From Mucor racemosus (Eukaryota; Mucoromycota; Mucoromycetes; Mucorales; Mucoraceae), in the NCBI GenBank assembly GCA_027405735.1, contig JAPEHQ010000018.1, forward strand, positions 434,001 to 498,000: DNA of 64,000 nucleotides. Direction: 5' to 3'. The notes under the pieces were generated by a model. It had not been told where the DNA came from. It worked only from the letters and a program-made list of their open reading frames with translations, and did not search any database. Below are positions 1-11,770 of the stretch, in pieces (position 1 is the first letter of the stretch; each line of letters opens with the position of its first letter). The translations under genes were made by a program, and so were the position numbers.

Positions 1-372
1 AAGATCAAATAGAAACCAACAAATCCCATCAAGAAAAAATCAATTTTCAGGAACAAGTATATCATCTTCTCCTCTCAGATGCAATTCTCGTCATCGTGGA
101 GATAGATCACACATGGATGGCGAAGCCTGTGTTTCATGCATTAACGTAAATAATTGATATTTTCTTGTAATACATTTACTTATAATATTTTGTTCATTAT
201 GTAGTTTTATGGCTCAGAAGTCATATCCGCAAATATTGATGGAACTCAACGACAAGTGACAGGAGAAGACCGTATTCAACTTAATTCAAGACATCGACAA
301 CACCGTAATGAACGTGCTAAAACACCACCAGGTTTCTGGAATTTGGATTTTAATACACCTGAAAGACCGTAG
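1..372 (+). CDS. 3' end of an unrecognised gene (partial)
   Basis: The last two exons of a gene that begins before the window. The first visible segment is open from base 2 to 145 and ends at a GTAAAT donor. The intron (146-204) ends in TATGTAG, and the final exon 205-372 stops with TAG. The joined frame is phase 0 and ends in a polar tail with the motif TPPGFWNLDF. An AATAAA polyadenylation-type hexamer lies at 407-412. It converges tail to tail with the RhoGAP gene at 539, leaving 166 bp. I do not recognise the family. The visible part is basic and Ser/Arg/Gln-rich without an obvious fold. The intron model is well supported by its consensus ends; the 5' limit is unknown. Confidence 0.5.
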
Positions 373-538
373 ATCGTTCTAATCATTTATTATGTACATT
401 TTAAAGAATAAAAGCCTTGATATAAGGATTTTATAATGATTTTTACTTATCAGCCCTTTCTTTTCTCGAAATGATTTTTTTTTAAAAAAAAAGCTCGTGC
501 AACATTGAAATCAAGGATAATGCTCATATATAATTTTA

Positions 539-2350
539 TTATTTCCGTAATGAAGATGAAGATGCAGAGGAAGAAGTGGGAGATGTGGTAGTGACATTAC
601 TATTCATTAATGTTTCAAACTGTTTTCCAATCGCTTCTACACGCCCACTTTGCTTCCAAAATGCTTCTTCACTATTACCTTGATCCTGTCGCTGTTTCTG
701 TTGCTGGTGTATATTACGATGAGGCGAGGAAACAGATTTTGATCTAGGTTTGGCAGGAGGCGCTCGAGGAGGGCGCGGTGGTAAGTTTTGTTGTTGATTA
801 CTATTACTAGTAGCAGGCGATCGACTTGGTTTTGGAGGAGGGATTTTTATTGAGGGAGATATGCTATTAGTTGTCTTTTTCATTAAATCGGTATCTGACA
901 TTGTCTTGGCATGAAATATTCTTCTTGGTGTATTGGTGGGTGGTAGTGGAGGTGTAGGTGGAACTCCATGCTGATCTGATATAGACAAATTGCGAGGCTT
1001 TTGTGGTAATGGAGGGGGAGTTTTACTCTTCTTAACTCCTTCAAATATGTCTCGATAATGCTCAACCATGCAGTGAAACAATGCTCGCCCAATATTTAAG
1101 GTAGGAATAAAAATTACTGCTAAATTTGAGATGGTCATTCTATTTTCTGGTTCGTGATCAGCAACATTTTTAAGATGTTTACAGAGAAGTTGTAGTAGAC
1201 AAAAGCTATATATTGGTAGTTTCGAAGTAACTGATCGCACAGTTTTTAATAAATCAGGCGAGATTGGTGGCAATTTACTTGTCTCCACAGTTGAAAGAGA
1301 TGTCGTAACGTTAATTGTATCTTCCATTGCTTTTTTATCTCCTTCATTTGATGCTTTGATTGACTGCAAAAATTGTTGAGAATATTCATGGTTTAGTTCG
1401 AGTGGAATAATCGGCTCAGGAACTAGAAAATACTATTAGATTATATTTTATCACAAGTGATATTGTAGACACACTTTACGTTCTCTTAAATACATCTTTA
1501 GTAATGTTCCGACAGCATGAGGATCAGGTTTTGTTACATCAAAATCAATATCAGATCCTATTGAACGTGTTAAAACATGTGAAATAGCATAAATTTATAA
1601 AGAATACCATCATTAAAGACTGCTCGTAATTTGTTAACAGTGATTGTACTTCCAGGAATCCTAATTAGAATATTAAATAAACCACAGTTATTTCTAATTA
1701 GAGCAAATTTTACCTATATAAACCAACTTCATGTATGCCTGCAAGAAAATGTTTAAGATAAGCATGTACAAGTATGACTTATATTAAATAGATACACATA
1801 CCAACATCATTTAAATACTCTATACATCTCCTGAAAACAGCAGGTATTAAATCATCTGCATCAATCTTTGTCAATGCAACTGCTACCTCTAAAGGCATTC
1901 CAAACACTGCATTTTCAGATTGAGATTGATGTTGTCGAGATATTGAATTATTATTGTTATAAGCGTTTTCCTCTAAATTTTAATTATGTATTAGTAACTC
2001 GAAAGATTGGTATTCCAAGATATAGACAAACCTGCTCTGTCTTTTTTCCATTTATCCACAGCCTCTTTTCCCCGTCTAGACCATTCGATACCAGTTTCTT
2101 TTGCTTTATTAGAGTACATGGCGCCACGCTGTTTCCACTCGGGTAGCTTTTCTTGCATAGTTGCATTTATCTCGGATGTCTTTTGTTCAACTTGAGAACG
2201 AGTCTTTTGTACAAGGTTTGTAAAAAATTGTTTCGAGTTTGAAGGTGTATTTCTATCTTCCGTATCATACAAATCCGCTGAATAAGCTGAGAAAGCTGAA
2301 GACATGCTGGAATCAGAATTTGTATCTGACAATGTCGAATTGCGCTTCAT
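539..2350 (-). CDS. RhoGAP domain protein with proline-rich C-terminus
   Basis: GTPase-activating protein for Rho/Rac/Cdc42-type GTPases, expected in control of polarity and actin. Six exons on the minus strand: 2350-2032, 1972-1802, 1738-1714, 1660-1608, 1557-1480 and 1422-539. Together they encode 509 aa with every junction in frame. An N-terminal charged, possibly helical region covers about residues 1-115. The RhoGAP fold runs from VFGMPLEVAV (about 125) to the NLAVIFIPTL motif, and GLYRIPGS supplies the arginine finger (Arg172). The C-terminal 200 residues are proline-rich (PPPLPQKP, PPRPPRAPP), suggesting SH3-domain partners. The start chosen is the Met of MKRNSTLSD; a further upstream Met lies in a poly-A-derived stretch and is unlikely. 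The overall order resembles fungal Sac7/Bag7-like GAPs, but the exact subfamily is not settled. Confidence 0.9.
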
Positions 2351-4379
2351 TATTCTTTTTACTTTTGGGAAATATTGAGGAAAAAAAAAAAAAAAGAAAA
2401 GATACGAGGACACTTACAAAGAAGCAAGTCTATACGAAAACTTTACTCAACATGCTTTCTAACTCGATTGTTGGGAAACTGGCTTTTAATAAGAGAATTT
2501 CAATACACACACACAAACAATCAGGCCTAATGAGAAATCCGTTTGACTTGACAGTGATAGTATGGTTAGATGTACAAGATGCTCTGAATGAATGAACAAT
2601 GCAATTATAAACATCTATGGTATATTTTATTGGTTTACAATAAATTAAGTGAGTAAGATATTAAGAAATGAGTAAATTTTTATAAAATATAAAAATGGAC
2701 GAGGATTGGAATTAAGCATGAACCTGCAAGGTGTTGCGGTGGGAGAAGTAGAAGAGCTTGAAATATGAAAGATAGAATTAGGGTATTTGAGCACTACTTT
2801 TTCTCAATTTTTATAGTGATAAATTCCAATTCTTTGTGCCTATGCGCCTTCTTGAATATACTGTGTACAAGTTTATAATTGAGATGAAATGACTGTAATT
2901 TGAGAATATACTTCATTCTCGGTGGACGTTCTCCTTGCTTGCATTATTTAGGCTAACTATTATCAATGCCCTGTCAGCCCGTCTGCAATCTAGATACACA
3001 TAGCATCTTTTGACAAAACCATTCAGACCATTTAACAAAATTAATTATTTTTTCTTTTTTCCTTCCATCTAATTTATCTCTTAGTTGTTGATTGTACGGA
3101 ACGCTAATAAATACAAATTTTATATGCTTTTCAGATAATGTTGCAGTAATGACACTACATTGAAAAAATAGAGTGTAAGGCTGTACTTTATTACGAAAAA
3201 AGGATGTCTGGCATGCGATCAAGCATAATTTCCAGATTATATTACAATTTGAAAGTTGTCCGATATACTTTACCTGCTATTCTAACACAAAATACACTTT
3301 CCTTAAGCATGAAAATAGTTTAAAATATACTTTTCTCTTCTAGTTAGCGCTTTTCTTACAAAATTACATATATTGTCTATCTCTATACAAGATTCAATGA
3401 TAAAGCGAAGTATGAAATATAAAATTGCACGAGTAAATTTTCAGGACCAGTTTGACATTTTGCAAAAAAAAAAAAAAAAAATAGGGCTTTAAAGAATTTT
3501 TACTACCACAATCTTATAATAAAGCTTTTCAAAGTTTCTAATTAATGTTATTTTGAATAAAATTTTGTATATGATGGTATTTTAGTTTTGAGCTTTTACT
3601 ACATAAACTTGTAACATACACTCAATAAACTACGATTTTGGTTTTTTTCGAAAAAAATTGAAAAGGTTGGCTTGGCAACTCAAAATAAACGTTCCCAACA
3701 TCAAATTGGTTACATTTAAGCTCTATAACTCTACTAAACATCTTAGTAAAAAGTCTCATTTTTCAATCAAAAAACTGAACTTTGCATAAAATAAGAGTTT
3801 GGACGAGATATCGTAACGCAAATTTGAGTTGGAACCATGATCAAAAAAAACATTGCACAAGTCCATTAAGTCAAGTCTACCGATGGTAGTGATCTTTTGA
3901 TATGGTTTTGAACATTAGAGATTGCCGCAAATCAACAGAATGTAGTTTCTAGAGTTCTGATATAAGCATATTTTGCTAATATGTGGGCATTTTAATGTGT
4001 AATGTACTCTTTTGATTGGATTTAGACGTATTTAACGATTTGATATTTGATATTTGATCTTGCATATAGCGATTGCAAAAAAAAAAAAAAAAAAAGTGGT
4101 TTATTGTGGCCGAAACTATCGTAATCAAGCTCCATGCACCTTTTTTCAATTAGATCAAATCTCTCGCTTAAAACCCAATAACCTCTTTTTAAGGGCGTTT
4201 GGTGGTAAGAAAACTGCTGTATTGGCCTGTGAATAATGCACCGTCTTTTTCAGTGACTTTTATTTCACCAGCCAAAAACTGATGGTACCCACAAAATTCA
4301 AGTTTTGCAAAGGCTGTAACTAATGAATCCCTATCAGTTGACCTCCTTTTTCCTTGCTTTTTTTTCCCTTTAAAATACA
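2351..4379. other. Intergenic region, repeat-bearing
   Basis: A divergent spacer between the RhoGAP gene (-) and the Ase1 gene (+). I see no gene in it. It holds poly-A runs near 2380-2395, 3463-3481 and 4077-4095, and a diverged dispersed repeat at about 3430-3870 that recurs inverted near 22.9-23.3 kb. The pyrimidine-rich stretch just before 4380 probably belongs to the Ase1 promoter. Confidence 0.6.
3430..3870 (-). repeat. Dispersed repeat family A, copy 1
   Basis: Read on the minus strand, this segment aligns by eye with 22870-23310 on the plus strand. Shared blocks include TGGTAGTAAAAAT, ATGTCAAACTG, TTTATTTTGAGTTG and TTTTTACTAAGATGT, in the same order. The copies are diverged by substitutions and small indels. 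No coding potential or terminal repeat was found. The class is unknown. Confidence 0.6.
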
Positions 4380-6591
4380 ATGAATTCACAACAGATGGAT
4401 CAATTAACAGCTAGCATACAACAGGAATTCGAGAGATTAAATATAATTCAAGATGAAATTGGTATACAAACAGAAGATAGAAATCGCTCCAACGCCCTTT
4501 TACTTGAATCTATTGTAAATTTCGTGAACCAAAAAGTGAACCAAGTTGAAAATGATAGACAGCATATAATTCAAGAAGCCGAATCAGCGCAGAAATCCAT
4601 ATTATCATATAAAAGGTTAATGGGGGAATTTGCTTCAGATAGAGCCGTATTGGACCCATCAAAATCATTACAAGCAAATTTAGCTGATTTACAAAAAGAA
4701 CTTGCAGTGGTTAAAGAGGTTTGCTTTTACTAATGAATTTTAAGACAATAAAGCGTATTAAAGTAACTTGGTAACCATAGAAATACGACGAGAGACTTTC
4801 AACAGTGAAAGGTAACGATTATTATCAACAAAAATTCTTTAAAAAGTCATCTAAATGCTTTTGATAGAATTATATTTACAATTGGAAGAGTTCAAGCAAG
4901 CTATGGGCGATTTTGTAGATGCAAGTATGCTGATGGCAAATAAAATTGATGTATCCTCTTTGGCTGTAAATGCAATTGAAGAAGAGATCCAAAGATGTGA
5001 AGTTGAATACATAAAAAGAAAAGAAACAGTTGACCATGGCGTAGAGCAAATATTCAATTTATTCATTTTACTTGGAATACAACCAGAGAGTGATCGAGAC
5101 AGAATTATAGAACAATTTCACCTTGAAAACGATCCAAATGAAAAAATGCATCTATGCAATATACTTGTATCTGAAGATTTCATGAAATATATATCGAAAA
5201 GAATTAAAGAATTGCAAGAACAAAAACGTCAAATTGAATGTCGTAAACAAGAAATTGCCGCAAATCTAAAACATCTTTGGAATCGATTACATATCAATCA
5301 GCAAGAGTGTGAATTGTTTTTGATGGCTAATCGTGGTTTGACATCCAAAGAATTGGACAAGGTAAATTTCATTGATATACGAAACGATTGCATTGATAAT
5401 TGACAATCTTTTATATTTTAGTATGAAACCGAGTTGACTAAATTAAATAAATTGAAACAAGAACGAATTGGCGATTTCATACAAACAGCAAAAGAAGAGC
5501 TCGCATCATTATGGGATAGATTATACTACAATGAGAAGCAAAGAGGACAATTTCAACCAGATCAATGCGATGATAATATTACAGATGTTGTACTTGAAGC
5601 TTATGAAAACGAAATATCAAGGCTCCAATTGGAATTAGAAGACTCGAAATATATTTTGGAGCTTATAGAGAAACATATGAAATTAAAGAAAGAAGTCGAA
5701 GAGTTTGAAGCAACTACAAGCGATCCAAATAGGTTGTTCGGTAAAGGTAATCGTGATCCTGGACGTTTACTTCGTGAGGAAAGATTTAGAAAACGCATTT
5801 CCAGAGAATTACCAAAGGTGGTCAAGGAACTTGAAGGCGCTTTATTAGAATATGAAGCACTCAAAAGCCATCCTTTCTTGGTTTATGGTAAATCGTATTT
5901 TGATGTCATTTATGAAGATGCAGATCAACATTCCGAATCAACTATTGTAGAAAAGGTAAAAGCAAATGCAAATTCTGTAATGAAATAAATGTGCTAGTGT
6001 TGAATTTTTATAGCCAAAAACTCCTCATAGAGAACAAAATCAACAAAATCAATATAATCCATTACCAAGAACACCAAGACGTAATGAACCACCACTAGCA
6101 CCTCGTAAGCCAATGACTAGTCCAAGAACTACAAAAACAAAGCGCACAATATTCAATACACCACAGCTTCATCGAGCAAAAAGCTTTAATTTAGTGACTG
6201 AAGTGGTTGATTCTAAGATTGATACGTCTGCAAGTGTATTACATCGAGTTCGAGCAAGAAATACTCGACAACATGAACAAAAACCAATTAAAAGAGGCCA
6301 TATATTCGACGATGAAGATGAAGAAGAGGACGAACCAGATTATCAAGCTCACATACAAAATGAAAATAAAGCACCCAGTCTAATGGTAATTTTAAATATG
6401 TTGCTAATGGCATTTTACTCACAACCTCTCTCTTTTTTACACAGAAATCTCATACAGTGAAAAGGCGCAAACAATTTACACCAACGGGATTGATTGGATC
6501 TCAGTCTGAAAGTGATGAACACATCGGTCTTGATTTAGGGATATTTGATGATGGACCTGATTTGAGTGATATGTCAGAAATCGATGCTTGA
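4380..6591 (+). CDS. ASE1: Ase1/PRC1/MAP65 microtubule-bundling protein
   Basis: Antiparallel microtubule crosslinker of the spindle midzone. Six exons: 4380-4718, 4781-4811, 4868-5361, 5422-5955, 6014-6385 and 6445-6591, giving 638 aa. The N-terminal two thirds is a long series of coiled-coil helices with the MAP65-type segment KYDERLSTVKELYLQLEEF. The conserved region around LWDRLYYNEKQRGQF and GNRDPGRLLREERFRKRI corresponds to the spectrin-like microtubule-binding core. The C-terminus (from about 460) is a basic, Pro/Arg-rich, Ser/Thr-rich tail, typical of Cdk- and kinesin-regulated tails in this family. The length fits fungal Ase1 (about 600-730 aa). Its 3' end faces cytochrome b5 tail to tail, with only 55 bp between stop codons. 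The start Met is preceded by an in-frame stop and a pyrimidine-rich leader. Confidence 0.9.
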
Positions 6592-6646
6592 TTGGATTAA
6601 TTATATATCTAAATTTTTTATTATTAATAAAGTGAACAAAAACTAA

Positions 6647-7264
6647 TTAGGTGCTATGAACGAAAAAACGCCAGTAGAAGTAACCAAGGAAGAATAAAAC
6701 GGGAATAATGATTCTAAGAGGACTAGAATGAAAAGCAATAATTTCAGTACATTTACTCAAACATATGCTATTTGATACTTACTTTCCTCCTTGTCCATTA
6801 GCGCTATGAGCTACAACTGGTGGTTCAACCTTGACAGGCGTTGACTAGTAGAGGAAATGTTAATTCAATTGATCTTTGCTATAAAAAGAAAAAAAAAAGA
6901 AAAAAAAAAGAAAAAAAAAAAAAAAAAAAACTTACAGTAGGATCCACTTCACCAACATAATATTTCTCGAGCATATCACGAGCTTCAGGAGAATGACCAA
7001 CATCTTCAAATGCTTCAGAAGCGTCCTTTGCACCTTCTTCAATTAATATTTCATCACCACCGGGATGCTTCACAGAAAAATATAAAAAATGAGTACACGC
7101 GTATAAGAAACAAGACGATAAATATGTCGAAACACTAAAATTAAACTATTTACCTCATCTAAAAATCTTGTAATGTCATAAACTTTCTTGTCGATAATCA
7201 TGTAAAGATCGTTTCTAGTATTGTGTTTTGAAACTTCTTCATAAGTTAAAATTTGAGCAGACAT
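6647..7264 (-). CDS. Microsomal cytochrome b5
   Basis: Small ER haem protein that passes electrons to fatty-acid desaturases, sterol enzymes and P450s. Four exons on the minus strand (7264-7154, 7067-6936, 6844-6783, 6722-6647) encode 126 aa. The haem domain is complete. HPGG carries the first axial ligand (His38) and GHSPEA the second (His62), 24 residues apart as in the family. The last exon encodes a hydrophobic tail anchor ([14 protein letters not shown]) followed by a short charged lumenal end, so the protein is a tail-anchored ER protein. Intron 2 contains a long A/T homopolymer (about 6886-6930). The acceptor of exon 2 is an unusual GAAG rather than YAG, but it is the only site that restores DEHPGG. 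Confidence 0.92.
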
Positions 7265-7505
7265 TTTTTTTTTTTTTTTTTAATGTGGGGCAAAGAATAT
7301 GAAAATTGCAATTTGTATCTATGGAGCGCCGGTTTTATCTTGTGTCATTAAGATGCCTCTAAACAGTCCTTGTTGATATTGGTCTTCACAGTCCCCTTTG
7401 TCTTGTTTGCTTTCATTAAAGTACTACTACCCGAAATCAGCTCATTTTTCCCATTTGCTTTTTATTTCTTGTTCAGTTTCTTTCTAACTTGCTCATTGTT
7501 GAAAT

Positions 7506-8822
7506 ATGACTGGAGAAAAAATTATCAATTTTAAATTAGATGCTCAAACTATTGAAAAGTTGACTAAACAAAAGTCGCTTCACGTAGAATATAAAAAAAC
7601 AGGTGTATTTGTGAGTGAAATTTCAAATGAATATCTCGTTGCCATGACAACGGTATAAAAAAAAAAAAAAAAAAAAAAACTAAATTCAATATTAGGAACT
7701 TGTATTGAATGATGCACGAATAAGACTAGATATGATGAAAGGATCAACATCACCTGAAGCTGATGCGACCTATTTTAACAATAATTCAAGCACTCTTCAT
7801 TTTTTGGGTGATACGATACTCGCTACACCTACAATTAAAAGAGTAGAAGAAAAGAAACGTACTAAGGAATCTGTTGAGCAAAGGGATAAAGTTGCCAGAA
7901 GAATTGAATTATTAGATATACCCAGCACAACAGATAATTCATCTACATCACCATCAAACAAGCCAACAAAGACTAGTTTGAAAAAGTCTAGCTCTAGTAA
8001 AAAATCAAAATCTAATAATATTAATAATAATATACCAACACCAACGACTCCTTCTTCATCATCAAAAGGCTCCAATACACCACAAAAGACATCTAAATCA
8101 TCCAAATCATCCAAATCATTTGATCCACCTGTGACAAAGACACCTTCTCCATCAGAAGAGAAATATACAATGAAATCTAGAATTCTTCAAAGATTAGCTA
8201 TTCAACCATGGTCACTAATCGAGATTACTAAATCATTAAATCGATCACAATTAGAACGATGTGAGCAATTAGAAGTTAAACATATTTTAGACATGGTAAA
8301 TAATAATATAAAAAAATATATATTGGCATTATGTACTAACATCAGAATTCTAGGTGGCCATTCCAATTAAAAAGGATGAACGCAAAAAGTTCTGTTTAAA
8401 GCCAAATCTTTATAAGGATATACAAATATGGACTTGGCCATTTTATTCCAGTACCGATAAAAAAACTGCTGCTGATAATGCCAAAGAGGCCTATGATCTA
8501 TTACAGAGTCAAGGTTTTGAAATTGACCGATCAAATCTATATCATCCTGATTCACCTTATAAACCGCCTGTTATTACAAGTCCAATGCTCGCTAATAGCA
8601 AAAAGACACTTTCCCCTTTGAATAATCGTAAATCATTGGCACAACAACAGGAAAAGGGTAAGGGAAGATTAACTCCTGTTGATCACGCTTCACCTAGCAC
8701 ACCATTATTACCATCTAAACGTTCTTCACCACAAAAAAGTAAGCCTATTACACCAACACAATCATCAGTGCAAACACCACCAACATCAACAACAACATCA
8801 ACAACACCAACAACAACAACAC

Positions 8823-8892
<70 letters not shown>

Positions 8893-9661
8893 TCATTTGA
8901 AGCCTTCCTCGGCTAATAAAAAGTATGCTTCCAAAGCATTACCCCAACAAAATGGTAGTACCGCCACTACACCCGAAAAGCTATCTCCGCCTACAAAGAG
9001 AAAGATTTTAACGAATGATGATGGTAAATTACTAACAATGATAAAATTTCGCTTGATGATCGTTTAACAAGATGTAGTAGATGTTCCTAGCCGTGATGCA
9101 TTAATAATGCCAACTCCTCGTCATAAAAAGCGAGCAAAGGAATCAGCCTCAGTTTCAACACCAACACCACCCAAGTCTACTAAAGTCTTTACCACATCAT
9201 CTTCATCTTCATCAGTAGCACCAACACCATCGCAGCAAGCTGTTGTACCTCTACCACCACAACCACCTGCATCCAAAGAGCCAACAAGTATCAAACCTAT
9301 TAACATTAGAAATCAACACAAGTTCAATGCATATTGTTATAGTTACATAAAGCAGCAAAAGGATTATAATCGAATCAAACGATTCTTCAAAAACAATTTC
9401 CCTCAGTACATCAAGGTTTTGCAGTCAACAGAACCCCCTAAAGGAACTAAAAGATCATATTACGATTTAAATGCAGAATATCAAGGCATGCTAAAGACAA
9501 ACTATTTAAAACAAGGTGATGATGAACAAGCATTTAAGGAAGCTCAAGATTTTCTTGTAGATTGTAACAACAAACGTAGAAGATTAAATTATATGTGGAC
9601 TTCTATCAAACAAAATCTAGATGAACATCATTATAATATCCCCAAAAGTCTATGCAAGTAG
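7506..9661 (+). CDS. RNA polymerase II elongation factor ELL
   Basis: Elongation factor that suppresses Pol II pausing. Four exons: 7506-7652, 7696-8295, 8354-9023 and 9078-9661, about 666 aa. An alternative acceptor six bases upstream would add two residues. The N-terminal ELL domain spans roughly residues 1-270 (start MTGEKIINFKL; later LKPNLYKDIQIWTWPFY). The middle is low-complexity Ser/Thr/Pro/Lys, including poly-Thr followed by poly-Ala from a CAA/CAG repeat near 8786-8891. The C-terminal occludin/ELL domain (about 551-666) contains FNAYCYSYIKQQKDYNRIK and is basic and helical. Two-domain architecture and order match animal and fungal ELL proteins. The first intron includes a run of more than 20 A. 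The gene follows cytochrome b5 head to head with about 240 bp between starts, probably a shared promoter. Confidence 0.88.
8786..8891 (+). repeat. CAA/CAG trinucleotide repeat inside ELL
   Basis: A long impure (ACA)n/(CAG)n microsatellite read as poly-Thr then poly-Ala in the ELL frame, and as poly-Gln in another frame. It lies in the disordered linker between the two ELL domains, where length change would be tolerated in steps of three. Confidence 0.85.
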
Positions 9662-9675
9662 TATACATCATATCT

Positions 9676-9706
<31 letters not shown>

Positions 9707-9928
9707 CTTTTATTTTATTTTATTTTATTTTATTTTTTTTTGCAAATCAAGGCTAGTTCAAATATTTATAATTGTGTTTATCATGTATTGCTAGCCATGA
9801 TGTCCGTGCTTTCTGCATATAAGGATATTTTCAGGAGACAATACATACAATCACATTTTTGCATAAAAAAGGTTCTGCCAAGTTTAATAAAAAGTATCTG
9901 ACAGATATGTATAAAAGATTTAGATATT

Positions 9929-9961
<33 letters not shown>

Positions 9962-10543
9962 TTATAGGATACAATACGATATTATCAAGTTACTGTAACT
10001 ACCATATATCTGTAGATTGTATTTGATGATGAGATCTAGTCATCGATGGTTTATTTTCAAAAGACGCTTATGATTCTTGTGTATATAATTAGAGTACACA
10101 ATAAAAAACCCCCAATCATATATGCGGCTCATTGAGTAGAATTTGGAAATGCCATCAGGCATTTACCATTATTGTTAAGTGTCCTGTTGCAAATTTTCGT
10201 TTCGTTGTATAGCTTTTCCAAACAGAAACGCTAATTAGACTTGAGCAAATAAAGTATTTCAAACAAAATTAAAATGCGTTTGCTTTCAGTTATTTACCAA
10301 GGCATGTAGTTATCAAAATATTATTTCAAGGAAATTGAGGCAACTCAAATCAATTTGAAGGGAAATTCTCAATGCCACAAATCAAGCAATAGAAGCTTAG
10401 TTGTTGTTTCAAGGTCTAAAAAAGTTACACTCTAGAAACTGTTTTAGTTTTTGAAAGAAATCCGATCTTCATAATCAAATTGATGAAACAGTATGAGATA
10501 ACAAGTAAAAATATAGTCAGAAAAAGCAGCAGCTGTTTAGTTT

Positions 10544-11049
10544 TTAATTTGTTTTTTTGGGAAAGAACAGTTTTTGATGGAATATTGGAAATGACAAAAC
10601 GAAGCCCTGTTTTTTATCTCGAAATATTTTAGTTTTGAAACATTCTCCGAGATCATCAGCATAACCAACAAGAACTATGGCAAAATCCGATGATGGAGAG
10701 TCATACTGACAAGCAGGCCACAAAAGCTCATCCAACAAGTCCTCCGTATCTACCAAAGAGAAATGAGGGTTAAGTGACAATAATAATTAATTGCACAATA
10801 ATAATGTTTAGAAACAATGAAAGAACAACGAGGAAACGCAAAAGATAAGGAACATATTTGGGATTCAGTGAGGGTATACTGGTTGTAAAAATGGTATATC
10901 TCTTGTAGGTAAAGGATATCCTCTTGGAGATGTTTAGAGCGAAGATAGGAAGTAAACTCCCTAAATGCGGTATAATTAGACTCCATGAACAAGCTACGAG
11001 TGTTCAAAGAGCCTATTTTGATAGCATTGCTGTTGATAATTGTAGCCAA
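10544..11049 (-). mobile_element. Relic of a non-LTR retrotransposon (endonuclease start)
   Basis: On the minus strand one frame reads IKIGSLNTRSLF, ILYLQEIYHF and FPRCSFIVSKH. This pattern resembles the start of LINE apurinic-type endonuclease domains (N-terminal beta strand, then LQE with the catalytic Glu). A frame change near 10780 leads into NPHFSLVDTEDLLDEL and then VGYADDLGE, which looks like the reverse-transcriptase YADD box. If that resemblance is real, most of the element between them is deleted. The reading frame is broken and no poly-A tail, target duplication or full RT is visible. I am fairly sure of a LINE-type origin for the first part and unsure of the second. Confidence 0.45.
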
Positions 11050-11489
11050 AGGTCAGGCTGCCTGTCAGAACTAACGAGTCATCTTCAATGATTAAAATCT
11101 ATGCATTATTATATTTTGCCTTTCGGGTAATAACTAACCGCCGCCTCAAGTATATATATTATATATCAACTGCACAAGTCCAGACAAATGGAGCAGGTAT
11201 ATAATGTGGGATAAAAGGCTTGAGCCTTATTAAGCTTACTGATTTTGTTGTTAAATATACAAGAAACATATAAAACGTTGACTAACAATGACCCAGACTT
11301 CTGAAAAATATAATTAGAAATAAATGTGCTGCTTATAAAAAGGGTTATCCTGAACTTTTTCTTTCTTTCACTGTTCCACCGTTACCCTGTTCCCAGGTTC
11401 CCCTGTTTTCTCACTTTAAGCAGACAATGAAGTACTAACTCTTCAAATTTAACACTAGAAAATAACCAATTTTTAATATATCTTTCTCC

Positions 11490-11770
11490 TGAAACCACAT
11501 ACTGATTGAGAATTTATGGATAATAATACATACAATCTTATTTACAAAAAGAATAATAATAAAGACTAGTAACATTTATCATGGAGAACATAGGCTTTAT
11601 TACTAGTAGAAAAACTAATAATGGTAAAAGAAAGAAACAAGAGCTTCTAGGACTTGGTTTAAAAGACTATTTATAAGAATCACATTTCAATATGAGTTAG
11701 AAATGGAATTGGCTTCGAAATTGGCTGTTTAATATTCTCGAAAACCGACACTAATTCGCTGTAATGATCA
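11490..11770 (-). repeat. Dispersed repeat family B, copy 1
   Basis: The reverse complement matches 57470-57700 by eye. Shared blocks in order include TCGAAAACCG (as CGGTTTTCGA), ACTATTTATAAGAAT, AGAGCTTCTAGG, AAAAACTAAT and AAGACTAGTAACAT. No coding sequence or terminal repeat was found. Class unknown. Confidence 0.6.

Noticed and set aside
1984..2595. Overlapping plus-strand open frames of 60-118 codons
   Set aside because: They lie antisense to exon 1 and flanks of the RhoGAP gene and have no recognisable residues.
7797..8114. Minus-strand 105-codon open frame rich in Asp/Leu
   Set aside because: Antisense shadow of the Ser/Lys-rich ELL linker.
8679..8900. Open frame rich in His and poly-Gln
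   Set aside because: Out-of-frame reading of the CAA/CAG repeat inside the ELL coding sequence.
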